Of a stretch of DNA of 64,000 nt, positions 1-8,327 are shown in pieces. The translations under genes and the position numbers were made by a program. How positions within the stretch are numbered: position 1 is the first letter of the stretch; each line of letters starts with the position of its first letter. The notes below the pieces were generated by a model, which worked only from the letters and a program-made list of their open reading frames with translations, was not told where the DNA came from and made no database searches. Location of the stretch: assembly GCF_028712425.1 (NCBI RefSeq), contig NZ_JAQTQD010000008.1:1-64000 (forward strand), in the 5' to 3' direction. Source of the DNA: Methanoregula sp. Lineage in GTDB: Archaea; Halobacteriota; Methanomicrobia; Methanomicrobiales; Methanospirillaceae.

Positions 1-136
1 AGACCAGGTCGCCGACAAAGAAGATGCCAAGGTGGTGCAGGTCGTGGAATGCCAGGTAGTGGACGGTCATCAGGAGCAGCGTCAGGGTGACAAGTGCAAG
101 CCCCACGAGCACCTTCCAGCGGGTGTCTTCCTTCAT
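1..136 (-). CDS. Membrane protein of unknown function (partial, C-terminus beyond window)
   Basis: The reading frame opens at ATG 136 on the minus strand and runs off the left edge without a stop after 45 codons. The visible part is a short charged start (MKEDTRWK), a hydrophobic helix at about residues 9-27, then a histidine-rich stretch (HDLHHLG) leading into a second hydrophobic segment. This suggests a small multi-pass membrane protein. It lies about 110 bases downstream of rpl18a on the same strand; in many archaea prefoldin and ftsY follow there, so its presence suggests a local rearrangement. No function is assigned. Confidence 0.6.
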   Translation of the reverse strand, partial: MKEDTRWKVLVGLALVTLTLLLMTVHYLAFHDLHHLGIFFVGDLV

Positions 137-242
137 GCCGGAGATATCCGGCACGATACGTGATAATGAATCCGGTACCGGTGACCGTCTGGTCAGGGCC
201 ACAGGAAAAGACCGGATAAAAGGAGAGAAAATGTGATGGATG

Positions 243-431
243 TTATGCCTTGACCGGCTTGACGCCGTCGACCTTGATGTAGCGGCGTTTCAGCTTGTGC
301 TTGCTGCCGATCGTCGCAAAGGTGCGTTCCTCGGCCTGCTTCTCGTTGGGTGCCTCGACAACTTTCGTGTAGGGCATCCAGTCCTCGCCCATCAAAAATG
401 AGCCTTTCACTTCAAACTTCTGATCTGCCAT
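243..431 (-). CDS. rpl18a: 50S ribosomal protein L18a (LX, eL20)
   Basis: This 62-residue basic protein matches the short archaeal LX form of eL20, a component of the large ribosomal subunit. It begins MADQKFEVKGSF and has the family pattern of an early beta-strand, a WMPYTK segment and a KHKLKRR-type basic stretch. It is the last gene of the translation cluster; its start lies 6 bases after the IF-6 stop, so it is very probably co-transcribed and perhaps translationally coupled with eif6. Confidence 0.9.
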   Translation of the reverse strand: MADQKFEVKGSFLMGEDWMPYTKVVEAPNEKQAEERTFATIGSKHKLKRRYIKVDGVKPVKA

Positions 432-437
432 GTTGAA

Positions 438-1100
438 TCACTCCAGAAAACCAAATACGTCTTCAATCCTGCCCAGTTCAAACCCGCTCGTGGCATTGCC
501 CGCGATGTATCCCAGTTCGTTGACAAGGAGGCCGGTGCCGACAAGCCCGCTGCCCATGTTGACGGACCCGGTGCCCACCGGGACCTGTGCAATCTTCTCG
601 AGCTGCTCGAGCTGCCGGTCGGTTGCCCGCGGGTGCACGATCACGCCCTTGTTGGTCGCAACCCCTGCCATTCCCACGGTCTTGACGCCGCCAAGAACGA
701 GTGCAATGGTCTCGACGCCGAGGAACTCTCCGATGGCTTCCCTCAGGTCGGACGGCATGTCCGGGTGGACTGCGGCAAAACTGTCGTTTGCCATGATCAC
801 GTTCCCCGCCGCGTTCATCGACTCCGTCAAAAGCAGGACCTCGCGGTGCTGCGAGAGGATATCGATCTCCTCTTCGGTTGCAAGCCCCGATACAACCATA
901 CCCCGGCTGTTGCCGGCAACAAGCGAGCCGATGATCGAGCTCCCCTGTACGGTTGTCTCGACAAGTGTCACGCCGAGCGCGGCCTTGATGGCTGCCTTGA
1001 AATCCTCCGGTGCTTCGGGGGGGATAATGGCGATGTCACCGAGCACCCGGGCAAAAACCCCGATGTTCGGGTCGCCGTCGAACGTGATCGTCCTTTCCAT
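438..1100 (-). CDS. eif6: Translation initiation factor IF-6
   Basis: aIF6 binds the large ribosomal subunit and stops premature joining with the small subunit. The protein of about 220 residues shows the pentein-type repeat architecture, with recurring turns such as [10 protein letters not shown] and [10 protein letters not shown] that mark successive repeats. The frame is open to 1118, but the ATG at 1098-1100 (MERTITFDG) gives the family's usual N-terminus and sits one base past the L31e stop, so I place the start there. The order L39e, L31e, IF-6, L18a is a widely conserved archaeal arrangement. Confidence 0.93.
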   Translation of the reverse strand: MERTITFDGDPNIGVFARVLGDIAIIPPEAPEDFKAAIKAALGVTLVETTVQGSSIIGSLVAGNSRGMVVSGLATEEEIDILSQHREVLLLTESMNAAGNVIMANDSFAAVHPDMPSDLREAIGEFLGVETIALVLGGVKTVGMAGVATNKGVIVHPRATDRQLEQLEKIAQVPVGTGSVNMGSGLVGTGLLVNELGYIAGNATSGFELGRIEDVFGFLE

Positions 1101-1101
1101 C

Positions 1102-1368
1102 TTATGATTCCGGTGCAAGTTCTGCCTGAACCTGCCCGTCCTCCATCTTCATGGCACGGACACGGATCTTTGACGGCGGCTTCGAGCTGCCCCGCGACCA
1201 TACCTTCTCGTTGATACCCTGGTCGAGTTTTACATCCTCGCTCTTCATGTGCTTGGCCAGGTACTTCCGGATGTCCTTGATAGCGCCGTTCGAGCGCTTC
1301 CAGCGGGGCATGCGGCGTGCATCCCTTAGGGGGATGACGTAGACGTGCTCTTCCATATTTCCTGCCAT
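1102..1368 (-). CDS. rpl31e: 50S ribosomal protein L31e
   Basis: This 88-residue protein belongs to the eL31 family of the large subunit, found near the peptide exit tunnel. It has the family features: a VIPLRDAR-type strand near the start, a [18 protein letters not shown] helix and a conserved WSRGSSKPP segment. The C-terminus is acidic. Its stop is separated from the IF-6 start by one base and its start lies 3 bases after the L39e stop, so the cluster is tightly packed. Confidence 0.93.
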   Translation of the reverse strand: MAGNMEEHVYVIPLRDARRMPRWKRSNGAIKDIRKYLAKHMKSEDVKLDQGINEKVWSRGSSKPPSKIRVRAMKMEDGQVQAELAPES

Positions 1369-1371
1369 TGT

Positions 1372-1524
1372 CTACACCTTCAGCGTGCTCTTGCGCCAGT
1401 TGCGCCTTCTTGGGTGGTTCACAACCCCCCGCTTTGTCCTGACCATGACCCACTGGGGCACGCGCCGGTTCTGGTCGCATGCCTTCGCGAGCCGGATTTT
1501 CCTACCCTTGCTTAACTTGCTCAT
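1372..1524 (-). CDS. rpl39e: 50S ribosomal protein L39e
   Basis: This very small, strongly basic protein has 50 codons and starts at ATG 1524 ([15 protein letters not shown]). It shows the eL39 hallmark tail [15 protein letters not shown]. eL39 lies in the wall of the ribosomal exit tunnel. The length and the position directly before L31e both match archaeal norms. Confidence 0.92.
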   Translation of the reverse strand: MSKLSKGRKIRLAKACDQNRRVPQWVMVRTKRGVVNHPRRRNWRKSTLKV

Positions 1525-1536
1525 CGTTGTTCACCT

Positions 1537-2127
1537 TTAATTGTTTTTCCTGCCGACAACGAGCGACTGCTCGTGGTGGGACGGGAAGAGGGGTGCCGGA
1601 TCGAGCCCGCGGGCCCGGATCGCGTCCCGGATCTCTGCTTCGTAGTCACCGTTTGTGATCGTGCCGGTCTCCCCGTTGTTCACCACGAGGAGCTGGTCCG
1701 CCAGCCGGTCGACTTCGCGCCTGGGGATGCCGAGCAGGGGCCGCACGTACGAACACCCTGTCCTGCTCATCAGGCTCTGGACCGCATCGCGCTGGAGCAT
1801 CGGGACCCGGTCATCAAACCGTGTGCCGTCCCCGACCACGTCGTACTCCTCTGCGAGCGATTCCACGGCGGCCCGGTGGACTGCGTTGATGGCATCGTTC
1901 GGATACCCCTTTGCAATCACCAGGTCGGCCATTTCTTCAATCATTCCTTCTTTGAATACCCTCTTTTTCAGGGGGTAGCCCAATGCACCTGCCGCAGCCT
2001 CCACGGACGGGATCTGGCGGAGCGGGTCGAACACGAACGTGTTGAGTTCGACCTCGTAATACGTACCCAGCAGGATCGCTGCAAGGGAACTGTCCTTTCC
2101 GCCGCTGTACAGCACTCCAGCTTTCAT
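1537..2127 (-). CDS. PP-loop (HUP-fold) ATP-binding protein, ribosomal-cluster family
   Basis: The N-terminus carries a clear PP-loop, VLYSGGKDSS at residues 5-14, which binds ATP pyrophosphate in N-type ATP pyrophosphatases that adenylate tRNA or small substrates. At 196 residues it is a single-domain member, lacking the extra RNA-binding domains of TtcA or TilS. Archaeal relatives are regularly found beside L39e, L31e and IF-6, which suggests a tRNA- or translation-linked reaction; the substrate is not visible. Its start ATG (2125-2127) overlaps the last base of the PDCD5 gene, pointing to translational coupling. Confidence 0.75.
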   Translation of the reverse strand: MKAGVLYSGGKDSSLAAILLGTYYEVELNTFVFDPLRQIPSVEAAAGALGYPLKKRVFKEGMIEEMADLVIAKGYPNDAINAVHRAAVESLAEEYDVVGDGTRFDDRVPMLQRDAVQSLMSRTGCSYVRPLLGIPRREVDRLADQLLVVNNGETGTITNGDYEAEIRDAIRARGLDPAPLFPSHHEQSLVVGRKNN

Positions 2128-2465
2128 TATCGTCTGGTGATGGAGTAATCCCGCTTTGCAGGCGCGAGCTGCCGGAGCAGCTCCTTAAGCTGTGCATCGG
2201 TAATCTTCTTCTGGAGCCTGCCACTCTGGGCAAGCGCCACAAGCTGCTGCTCGACCGCCCCGGCAAAATCGGGTTTGGTCAGCTTGATGGTATTCAGCCG
2301 CTCTCTTGCTTCGGGCTCGAGAACCTGCATGAGTATTATCTGGATCTGGGATTTCATCTTCTGCTGTCGCTCGAGCTCTTCCTGCATTGCCTGCTGGTCG
2401 CCAGCCTGCTGCTGGAGTTGGGCCATTCTGCGTCTGCGGAGTTCTGCCAGCTCGTCGTCTCCCAT
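2127..2465 (-). CDS. PDCD5-like DNA-binding protein (TFAR19 family)
   Basis: This roughly 112-residue, highly charged helical protein begins MGDDELAELRRRRM. It has the PDCD5 pattern: a long N-terminal helix rich in Gln, Glu and Arg, then a compact three-helix core (LEPEARERLNTIKL) and a basic tail. Archaeal homologues bind double-stranded DNA without known sequence preference. The frame opens at 2477, but the ATG at 2465 gives the family's N-terminus. It follows S19e with only a few bases between, a linkage seen throughout Euryarchaeota. Confidence 0.85.
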   Translation of the reverse strand: MGDDELAELRRRRMAQLQQQAGDQQAMQEELERQQKMKSQIQIILMQVLEPEARERLNTIKLTKPDFAGAVEQQLVALAQSGRLQKKITDAQLKELLRQLAPAKRDYSITRR

Positions 2466-2473
2466 AATACACC

Positions 2474-3067
2474 TCACTGGGGTGCTTCTGCTTTATCTGC
2501 CTTCTTCCTGGCAGGCTTCTTCTCGGCCTTGGTGCCTTCGGCACCGTCAGCAGCTGCTGCAGCCTTCTCGCCCTTTGCCTTGCCCTTCTTGCCTTCTGCC
2601 TTCTTGGGCTCCTCGGCAACAGGCTTGACACGCTTGGGTACCGGTGCGGGCGGGTTCTTTAAGACTTCCTGCGAAAGGTTGTCCAGGAACTTCATGCCTT
2701 CAGGAGATACCCGGCGCCCGGTCTTGTCGTGGATGACGAGGCCGGCAGCCTCGAGCTGCTGGAGGGACTTACGGAGGATGGAGCCGCTGCCCTTGCGGAA
2801 CGCGTTGGGCTTGGATCCGCGGTTCTTGTTGCCGCCGTAGAAACTCCGCATCCGTTCAACGCCCAGCGGGCCGTCGACATAGACGCGTCTCAGTACTGCT
2901 GCTGCCCGGATGAACCACCAGTCGGGGTCTTCAGGGGGCATCTCTTTGTGGACACCCGTCTTGGCAAAGGCAGCCCATGCGGGGGGAACGATCTCCTTCC
3001 GCTTCTTGAGCTCCTCGGCGACCCTCCTGATGATGTGGTCAGCGGGAACATCGTATACAGTCGTCAT
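2474..3067 (-). CDS. rps19e: 30S ribosomal protein S19e with long charged tail
   Basis: The first ~145 residues are a typical eS19: MTTVYDVPADHIIRRVAEEL, the aromatic PDWWFIRAA segment, and the GPLGVERMRSFYGG / GSILRKSLQQLE winged-helix elements. It acts in small-subunit maturation. Unlike the usual ~150-residue family length, this one has 197 residues because of a tail from about residue 145 made almost wholly of Lys, Ala, Glu and Pro, likely disordered. A TATA-like element lies about 60 bases upstream, so a promoter for the downstream translation genes probably sits here. Confidence 0.93.
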   Translation of the reverse strand: MTTVYDVPADHIIRRVAEELKKRKEIVPPAWAAFAKTGVHKEMPPEDPDWWFIRAAAVLRRVYVDGPLGVERMRSFYGGNKNRGSKPNAFRKGSGSILRKSLQQLEAAGLVIHDKTGRRVSPEGMKFLDNLSQEVLKNPPAPVPKRVKPVAEEPKKAEGKKGKAKGEKAAAAADGAEGTKAEKKPARKKADKAEAPQ

Positions 3068-3125
3068 GTAATACCTCTACTGTTGATAATGAAATAACAG
3101 TCTTAACTTATAGGGCAGGAGGGTT

Positions 3126-3137
3126 CTTATATATTTC
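3126..3137 (-). promoter_or_regulatory. TATA-box promoter of the S19e operon
   Basis: On the minus strand the 156-base gap before rps19e contains AAATATATAAG, a good archaeal box A. A start site about 25 bases downstream would leave a short leader before ATG 3067. The gap after the YhbY-like gene supports a separate transcription unit here. Confidence 0.55.
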
Positions 3138-3223
3138 CACCGGCGAAAATAACGACGGAGATAGATGATCGGCCGGAACGGAAACAATGAACGCAAAAAA
3201 GGCTGCTTTTCCGGGTGCAGGGA

Positions 3224-3625
3224 TCACTTCTTCCGGGCCTTCAGGGCACCGGTCTGGCGCGGTTTTTTGGCCGGGCCTTCCGTTGCCGGGGGCCGGGCTG
3301 CCGGTGCCCGCTTCCCGGACTGGACGGCTGCCAACCGGCCCTGGGTCCGGGCAGTCGTGCGGGCGGCCTTCTTCACCGGTGTTTTTCCTGAAGCCTTTTC
3401 GGCAAGCACGAGCGTCCTTCCCCGGACCTCCACGAGCCGGGCCTTTGCCCGGGCAGCAATCTCCTCAGGCTCGACCTCCGCGCTCTGGAGCCACTTTACC
3501 TTGATCAGCTTCCGCTTCTTCAGCTGGGCGACAATCTCCTCGATCATCGTCTCTGAGCAGCCCTGTTTGCCGATCCATACGGTCGGCTTTAAGTCCTGCA
3601 TGGATCGGTCATTTGGTTCCGGCAT
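3224..3625 (-). CDS. YhbY/CRM-domain RNA-binding protein with basic tail
   Basis: Residues about 10-85 form a CRM (YhbY) RNA-binding domain: LKPTVWIGKQG, containing the GxxG-like loop, then helices and LIKVKWLQSAE. Bacterial YhbY associates with pre-ribosomal particles, and archaeal single-CRM proteins are presumed ribosome-assembly factors. Residues 85-133 are a Lys/Arg/Ala/Pro-rich tail that should contact RNA non-specifically. The annotated start overlaps the rnp4 end by 17 bases; an internal ATG at 3601 would remove the overlap and is equally plausible. Confidence 0.8.
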   Translation of the reverse strand: MPEPNDRSMQDLKPTVWIGKQGCSETMIEEIVAQLKKRKLIKVKWLQSAEVEPEEIAARAKARLVEVRGRTLVLAEKASGKTPVKKAARTTARTQGRLAAVQSGKRAPAARPPATEGPAKKPRQTGALKARKK

Positions 3626-3935
3626 CTGGTCTCACCACACGGTATCGCATCTTTTTGTTGCAGGAGCCGCAGGTGACAACAACATTGCCGTCGTGCACCC
3701 GTACCCGCATGTTACTGCCCGGGACAAGGAAGGCATAGCAGTGATGGCAGTACTGCCTGCGTAACTCCCGGTCGATCCGGACCCGCTGGCGCATCGCGAT
3801 CTTCCGGGCGAGCTCCACGTACCGGTTGCTCCGGTCCGGGTGTTCAGGAAAGGCCTGCTTTGCCTGCGCGAACAACGCGCTGATACGCTCCTTTGCGATC
3901 TTCTTTGTTGCCGGGTTCTTGGATTTTGGCTTCAT
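3609..3935 (-). CDS. rnp4: Ribonuclease P protein component 4 (Rpp21/Rpr2)
   Basis: This 108-residue protein has the zinc-binding pattern of archaeal RNase P subunit 4: CHHC at about residues 63-66, then CGSC about 25 residues later, with basic helices before and after. Rpp21 pairs with Rpp29 on the specificity domain of RNase P RNA during tRNA 5' maturation. It heads the YhbY-rnp4 pair and neighbours ribosomal genes, as in other methanogens. Confidence 0.88.
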   Translation of the reverse strand: MKPKSKNPATKKIAKERISALFAQAKQAFPEHPDRSNRYVELARKIAMRQRVRIDRELRRQYCHHCYAFLVPGSNMRVRVHDGNVVVTCGSCNKKMRYRVVRPDAGTK

Positions 3936-4039
3936 TGTCCCTGGTGCGGCTCCCGGTTGTGGTAATCATTCGGTGTCCCGGGTAATAACCTTCCGGGTCA
4001 GAAAAGCAACGGCGGCAGGAGAAGAGCAGGAGCCGGACC

Positions 4040-4648
4040 CTATTTCCGGATCCTGACGTTCCTTCCCACGATCTCCAGCTTGTCCTCGCAGAAGAGCCGG
4101 ATCGCTTCGGGGAACGCGATATGCTCCTGTTCGAGGATCCGTTCAGCAAGGACATCCTCGTCATCGTCATCCAACACAGGGACGACCCGCTGGAGGATAA
4201 TGGGCCCGCCATCCAGGCTCTCGTCAACGAAATGGACGGTGCAGCCCGAGACCTTCACGCCATAGAGCCATGCCTGCCGCTGGGCATGAAGGCCCTGGAA
4301 ACTGGGGAGCAGCGCCGGGTGTATGTTTACCATCTTCCCGGGAAATGCCCGCACGATCTCCGGGCCAACGATGCGCATGTAACCGGCAAGGACAAAGAGG
4401 TCGGCATGGCACTCCCGCATCGCGGCAAGGAGGGCTTGCTCGTACGCTTCCCGCGCGGGGAAGGATGCATAATCAACAACCTTCACCGGGATTCCTGCCG
4501 CTTCTGCCCGCCCGATTGCATAGGCCTTCGGGTTATCCGTGATGAGCGCAACGCAGGTTGCCGGGATTTCCCGTGCTGTTATGGCGTCGATCACGGCCTG
4601 GAAGTTCGATCCCCGGCCGGAGGCAAGAACGGCAATCCGCTTTGTCAT
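4040..4648 (-). CDS. purN: Phosphoribosylglycinamide formyltransferase (GART)
   Basis: The enzyme transfers a formyl group from 10-formyl-tetrahydrofolate to GAR in purine synthesis. Recognisable motifs are the N-terminal ASGRGSNFQA phosphate loop, the catalytic NIHPALLPSFQG (Asn, His) at about residues 107-118, and the HFVDESLDGGPI block with the catalytic Asp. At 202 residues it is full length. Its start overlaps the end of the upstream CNNM gene by four bases (ATGA-type), so the two are probably co-translated. Confidence 0.93.
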   Translation of the reverse strand: MTKRIAVLASGRGSNFQAVIDAITAREIPATCVALITDNPKAYAIGRAEAAGIPVKVVDYASFPAREAYEQALLAAMRECHADLFVLAGYMRIVGPEIVRAFPGKMVNIHPALLPSFQGLHAQRQAWLYGVKVSGCTVHFVDESLDGGPIILQRVVPVLDDDDEDVLAERILEQEHIAFPEAIRLFCEDKLEIVGRNVRIRK

Positions 4649-5949
4649 GCTTTCTCCCTTGAAGGTTCATCGCCAGCCTGCATGTTCCCGTTCCCGTGCG
4701 CTGTATGGACGAGCACTTTCACTTTCACGATCCGGCGGCCGTGCATCTGCATCACCGAGAGCGTGATATTCTGTTCCGGGAGCTCGGCTTTCTCCCCGGG
4801 ATGGAGCGGCAGGTGGCCAAGCCGGTCAATAAGCAGGCCCCCGATCGTCTCATAGGACTCGTCTTCGGGGAGGCTGATCGCCATTCGTTCGTTGGCATCG
4901 TCGATCCACATCTGGGCGTCAACAACAAAAACACCCGGGGCAATCTCCTGGACATCGGGGTCCTCCTTGTCATACTCGTCCAGGATATCCCCGACGAGTT
5001 CCTCAAGGATGTCCTCGACCGTGACAATGCCGACGAAACTGCTGTATTCGTCGATGACGACCGCCATCTGGACGCGGTGAACCTGCAGTTCCTTTAACAG
5101 GTCGTCGATCTTCTTGGTCTCGGGAACGAAGATGGGGTCGTACATCACTTCGCTGAGGGTGGCGTCCTTCCTCCGCGAGACCATAGCGGCAAAGACGTCC
5201 TTGACATTCAGGATACCGGTGATGTTGTCGATCTGGTCATGGTAGACCGGTATCCGGGAGAAGCCCGTCTCATTGAAGATCCGGATGGCGTCGTCGAACG
5301 AGACCGTGTCCTCCATCAGGGTGATATCGACCCGGGGCGTCATGATCTCGCGGGCGGTGGTGTCGCCGAACTCGAGCACTGAATAGAGCATCTCCTGCTC
5401 GTCCTTTTCGATGGTCCCCTCTTCCTTGCCCACATCGATCCATTCCTTGATCTCCTCTTCCGTTACCGAGGGCTCTGCCGCGTCCTTGCCAAGCCCCAGC
5501 TTCGGGGTTACCCGGTCGACAATCCAGATGATGGGAGCGAACAACCGGGAAAGGAAGAGGATGATCGGGGCAACGGTAAGGGCAAATGTATCGGGAGCGC
5601 GCGTTGCATAGATCTTCGGGCCGATCTCGCCGAAAACAAGGAGGATGATAACGACAATCCCGGTTGCAATCCCGACCCCGATATCACCAAACCACTGGAT
5701 GGCAATCGCGGTTGCCAGGGATGCTGCGGAGATATTGACGATATTATTGCCGATGAGGATCGTTGTCAGGAGGTGCTCAGGGTACTCTTTTAACGCCATG
5801 AGGGCATGCGACCCGACACGGTTCTCGTTGTCGAGGGTCCGGACCTTTGCCCGGGTCATCGAGATGAGCGCGACTTCCGAACTCGAAAAAAATGCGGAGA
5901 GGATGACGCAGATGATGAAAAGGAAGATTTCAAGTGCGTTTTCAATCAT
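4645..5949 (-). CDS. CNNM/CorC-family membrane protein (DUF21, CBS pair, CorC_HlyC)
   Basis: Residues about 1-190 form a DUF21 (CNNM) membrane domain with four hydrophobic helices and the characteristic FFSSSEVALISM and IGNNIVNISAAS elements. A tandem CBS pair (about 195-330, with MTPRVDI and VDEYSSFVGIVTVEDI) and a C-terminal CorC_HlyC domain follow. Such proteins bind adenine nucleotides in the CBS module and are implicated in Mg2+ or Co2+ transport; hemolysin is an older misleading label. It forms an overlapping pair with purN. Confidence 0.87.
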   Translation of the reverse strand: MIENALEIFLFIICVILSAFFSSSEVALISMTRAKVRTLDNENRVGSHALMALKEYPEHLLTTILIGNNIVNISAASLATAIAIQWFGDIGVGIATGIVVIILLVFGEIGPKIYATRAPDTFALTVAPIILFLSRLFAPIIWIVDRVTPKLGLGKDAAEPSVTEEEIKEWIDVGKEEGTIEKDEQEMLYSVLEFGDTTAREIMTPRVDITLMEDTVSFDDAIRIFNETGFSRIPVYHDQIDNITGILNVKDVFAAMVSRRKDATLSEVMYDPIFVPETKKIDDLLKELQVHRVQMAVVIDEYSSFVGIVTVEDILEELVGDILDEYDKEDPDVQEIAPGVFVVDAQMWIDDANERMAISLPEDESYETIGGLLIDRLGHLPLHPGEKAELPEQNITLSVMQMHGRRIVKVKVLVHTAHGNGNMQAGDEPSREKA

Positions 5950-6037
5950 TGTCTTTCACAACGTGCGGGTGCACGATATACGACTTCGCCTGAAAGTGTA
6001 CCAGTATATTCGAAAGCGAATTTAATAAAACCAGCGA

Positions 6038-6859
6038 TTACTCCATACATTCCTGCATGAAGATGCGGTCGCGGGAAAGGATGGCAATCTTCTCTTCCGC
6101 TGAAAGAGGCCTCCCAAAGTTCAGGTCATCGATCTCGAGTGTCAGCGGGCCCCGGTACCCGATCTCCCGGAGAGCCTTCATGACCCCGGCCATGACCGGG
6201 CTCCGGTCAAGCGGCATATGGAGTGTCTTTCCGTCCTTGCGGCTGATATGCACGTTTGCAAGCCGGTCGCCGCACAGCTCGATATAGCGCAGCGGTTCCT
6301 CATCGTCTTTCGAGAGCGCGTGGGCAACGTCGAGGGTGAAATACAGCCAGGGCTCATCATCGAGCAGTTTCCGCATCCGTTCCGGCGTGCAGAGAAGCGA
6401 ATTGACGATGGGCTCCATGTTCTCCATGCTCACCTTTATGCTGTCTTTTTGGGCAGTCTCGCGGACAACCGCGATGTACCGGGCAAAGCGGGCAAAGTCC
6501 GCCTCACCGGGGGGACGTTTTGCCGTGCGCCGCCCGGGATGGAGGGTAATGACGCGGGCCCCCATCTGCCCGGCCATCTCTATGGACCGTGCCGCATATT
6601 CCAGGGAGACCTCGGCAACATCGGGATTGATCGAGCACGGGTTCAGGTCCAGGATCGGGGCGTGAACGGTGAGCGTCTTGATCTCCGGATGGTTTTTGTG
6701 CTCGGTAACAACTTCGTGGACAGGGAGGTCCCGGAGCCAGAAATGCGGGGTCTCGATCCAGTACTCGATCGCGTCGAGCCCGGCCCGCGACACAGAGGAG
6801 AAGATCTCCGGGGTCGTGTACTCGTGGAAGACCATGCTGGATACGCCGAGCGGCACCAT
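6038..6859 (-). CDS. Sugar phosphate isomerase/epimerase-like TIM-barrel protein
   Basis: This 273-residue protein belongs to the xylose isomerase-like TIM-barrel superfamily (AP2Ec). Conserved metal-site-type residues occur on successive strands: TLHPGR near 105, SMENMEP near 150, TLDVAHA near 180, NVHISRKDG near 208, and TLEIDD near 245. Endonuclease IV shares the fold, but the length and spacing fit the epimerase-like group better. Substrate unknown. It is divergent from the exonuclease VII genes with only about 40 bases between. Confidence 0.7.
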   Translation of the reverse strand: MVPLGVSSMVFHEYTTPEIFSSVSRAGLDAIEYWIETPHFWLRDLPVHEVVTEHKNHPEIKTLTVHAPILDLNPCSINPDVAEVSLEYAARSIEMAGQMGARVITLHPGRRTAKRPPGEADFARFARYIAVVRETAQKDSIKVSMENMEPIVNSLLCTPERMRKLLDDEPWLYFTLDVAHALSKDDEEPLRYIELCGDRLANVHISRKDGKTLHMPLDRSPVMAGVMKALREIGYRGPLTLEIDDLNFGRPLSAEEKIAILSRDRIFMQECME

Positions 6860-6901
6860 AACACTACTATTTGATATGCGGTTTTACCCTAATAGTTGTT
6901 G

Positions 6902-8158
6902 ATGGACTGGTTCAACACCCCTGATGAGCCGGAAAAGAAGGCTGCACCGGCAGCCCCATTGCTCGTCTCCGAGCTCTCGGCCATCATCAGCGACCTGCTC
7001 GATGACCCCCGGCTCCAGAATGTCCGGGTCCGGGGCGAGGTGACCAACTACAAGCACCATGGCAGCGGGCACCGGTACTTCTCCCTCTCGGAGAAAGGTG
7101 GTGGAAGCACGGCAGCCGTGATCAAGTGCGTGATGTGGCGCTCGGATGCGGACCGGCTTGCCTTCCGGCCGGAAGAGGGAATGGAAGTCGTTGTAACGGG
7201 ATCGGTCTCTCTGTATGCCCCGCATGGCGCGTACCAGCTCCGGGTGCGGTCCATGGAAAAGGCAGGGCTCGGTGAGAAGTACCTGCTTCTTGAGAAGTGG
7301 AAGAAGGAACTCGCGGCAGAGGGACTTTTCTCCCAGGAGCGCAAGCGGGATCTGCCCGCATTCCCGTTGCGGGTTGGGGTGGTCACTTCCGAGACCGGGG
7401 CCGTGGTCCATGACATCCGCAATGTCATCACCCGGCGTTACCCGGTCGAAATCATCATCTCCCCGACAGCCGTGCAGGGTGAGGAGGCGCACGGGGAGAT
7501 TGCTGCAGCGATCCGGCGGCTCTCCGGGATTGCGGATGTCGTGATTGTTGCACGGGGCGGGGGGAGCTTTGAGGATCTCTTTCCCTTCAACCACCCGGAT
7601 GTTGTCCGGGCAATCGCATCCTGCCCGGTCCCGGTGGTCAGCGCCATCGGCCACGAGGTGGATATCACGCTCGCAGACCTTGCTGCGGATATCCGGGCAC
7701 CGACACCTTCTGCTGCCGCCGAACTGGTTGTCCCGGACCGGAACACCCTCCTCCTGCAGCTTGCAGAACTGAGGGACCTGATGGGATCGGCCCTCCTTGG
7801 CAGGCTGTCCTGGGCAAAGGAGGAACTTCTTGGCTTCCGCGACCGGCTCCGCCCCCGCCGGTTAGCGCAGAAGATCGAAGAGCGCCAGCAGTTTACAGCC
7901 GATCTCTCGGACCGGCTGGAACGGGCGTTTGCTACCCGGCTCGAACGGGAACGCCTCCTCCTTTCGGGGATGAAAACTGCCCTTGAGGGGCGAAGTCCCC
8001 GTGCCGTCCTCGCCCGGGGCTATTGCGTTGCGGAGAAAGACGGGACTATTGTGAAGAGCACCGGAAGGCTTGCAGAGAAGGACCGGCTCCGGCTCCGGTT
8101 TTATGATGGCAGCAGCCAGGTGATCGTGGAGAGGGTAGACCATGACGGAAACGTATGA
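6902..8158 (+). CDS. xseA: Exodeoxyribonuclease VII large subunit
   Basis: The protein (about 418 residues) has an N-terminal OB-fold (VRGEVTNYKHHGSGHRYFSL) followed by the ExoVII catalytic core: VGVVTSETGAVVHDI, the VARGGGSFEDLFPFN block and SAIGHEVDITLADLAAD, then a coiled-coil region and a C-terminal RGYCVAEKDG segment. ExoVII degrades single-stranded DNA to oligonucleotides. I prefer ATG 6902; in-frame TTG codons at 6896 and 6899 also exist. It overlaps xseB by 17 bases. The enzyme is mainly bacterial, so transfer is likely but old, since base composition matches the neighbours. Confidence 0.93.
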   Translation: MDWFNTPDEPEKKAAPAAPLLVSELSAIISDLLDDPRLQNVRVRGEVTNYKHHGSGHRYFSLSEKGGGSTAAVIKCVMWRSDADRLAFRPEEGMEVVVTGSVSLYAPHGAYQLRVRSMEKAGLGEKYLLLEKWKKELAAEGLFSQERKRDLPAFPLRVGVVTSETGAVVHDIRNVITRRYPVEIIISPTAVQGEEAHGEIAAAIRRLSGIADVVIVARGGGSFEDLFPFNHPDVVRAIASCPVPVVSAIGHEVDITLADLAADIRAPTPSAAAELVVPDRNTLLLQLAELRDLMGSALLGRLSWAKEELLGFRDRLRPRRLAQKIEERQQFTADLSDRLERAFATRLERERLLLSGMKTALEGRSPRAVLARGYCVAEKDGTIVKSTGRLAEKDRLRLRFYDGSSQVIVERVDHDGNV

Positions 8159-8327
8159 AAAGAAGATTGAGCAGCTGAAGAAGATCATCGAGAAGATAGA
8201 AGACGGGAACACGAGCCTTGACGAGAGCATGAAACTCTATGAGCAGGGTGCGGCGCTCGTCAGGCAGTGCGAGACGATGCTTGCCGAGGCCGAGGTGAAG
8301 ATCACGACCCTTGGCCGGGATGCGTGA
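8142..8327 (+). CDS. xseB: Exodeoxyribonuclease VII small subunit
   Basis: This 61-residue helical protein has the XseB signature: an early KKIEQLKKIIEKIE helix, then the LDESMKLYEQGAALVR helix and a short third helix. Several copies wrap the large-subunit coiled coil. The start lies inside the end of xseA, the normal coupled arrangement. Its last 26 bases overlap the convergent DUF371 gene on the opposite strand. Confidence 0.9.
   Translation: MTETYEKKIEQLKKIIEKIEDGNTSLDESMKLYEQGAALVRQCETMLAEAEVKITTLGRDA

Noticed and set aside
438-1214. Long plus-strand open frames opposite IF-6 and L31e
   Set aside because: They are antisense to well-recognised genes, carry no domain pattern and arise from the GC-rich third positions of the real genes.
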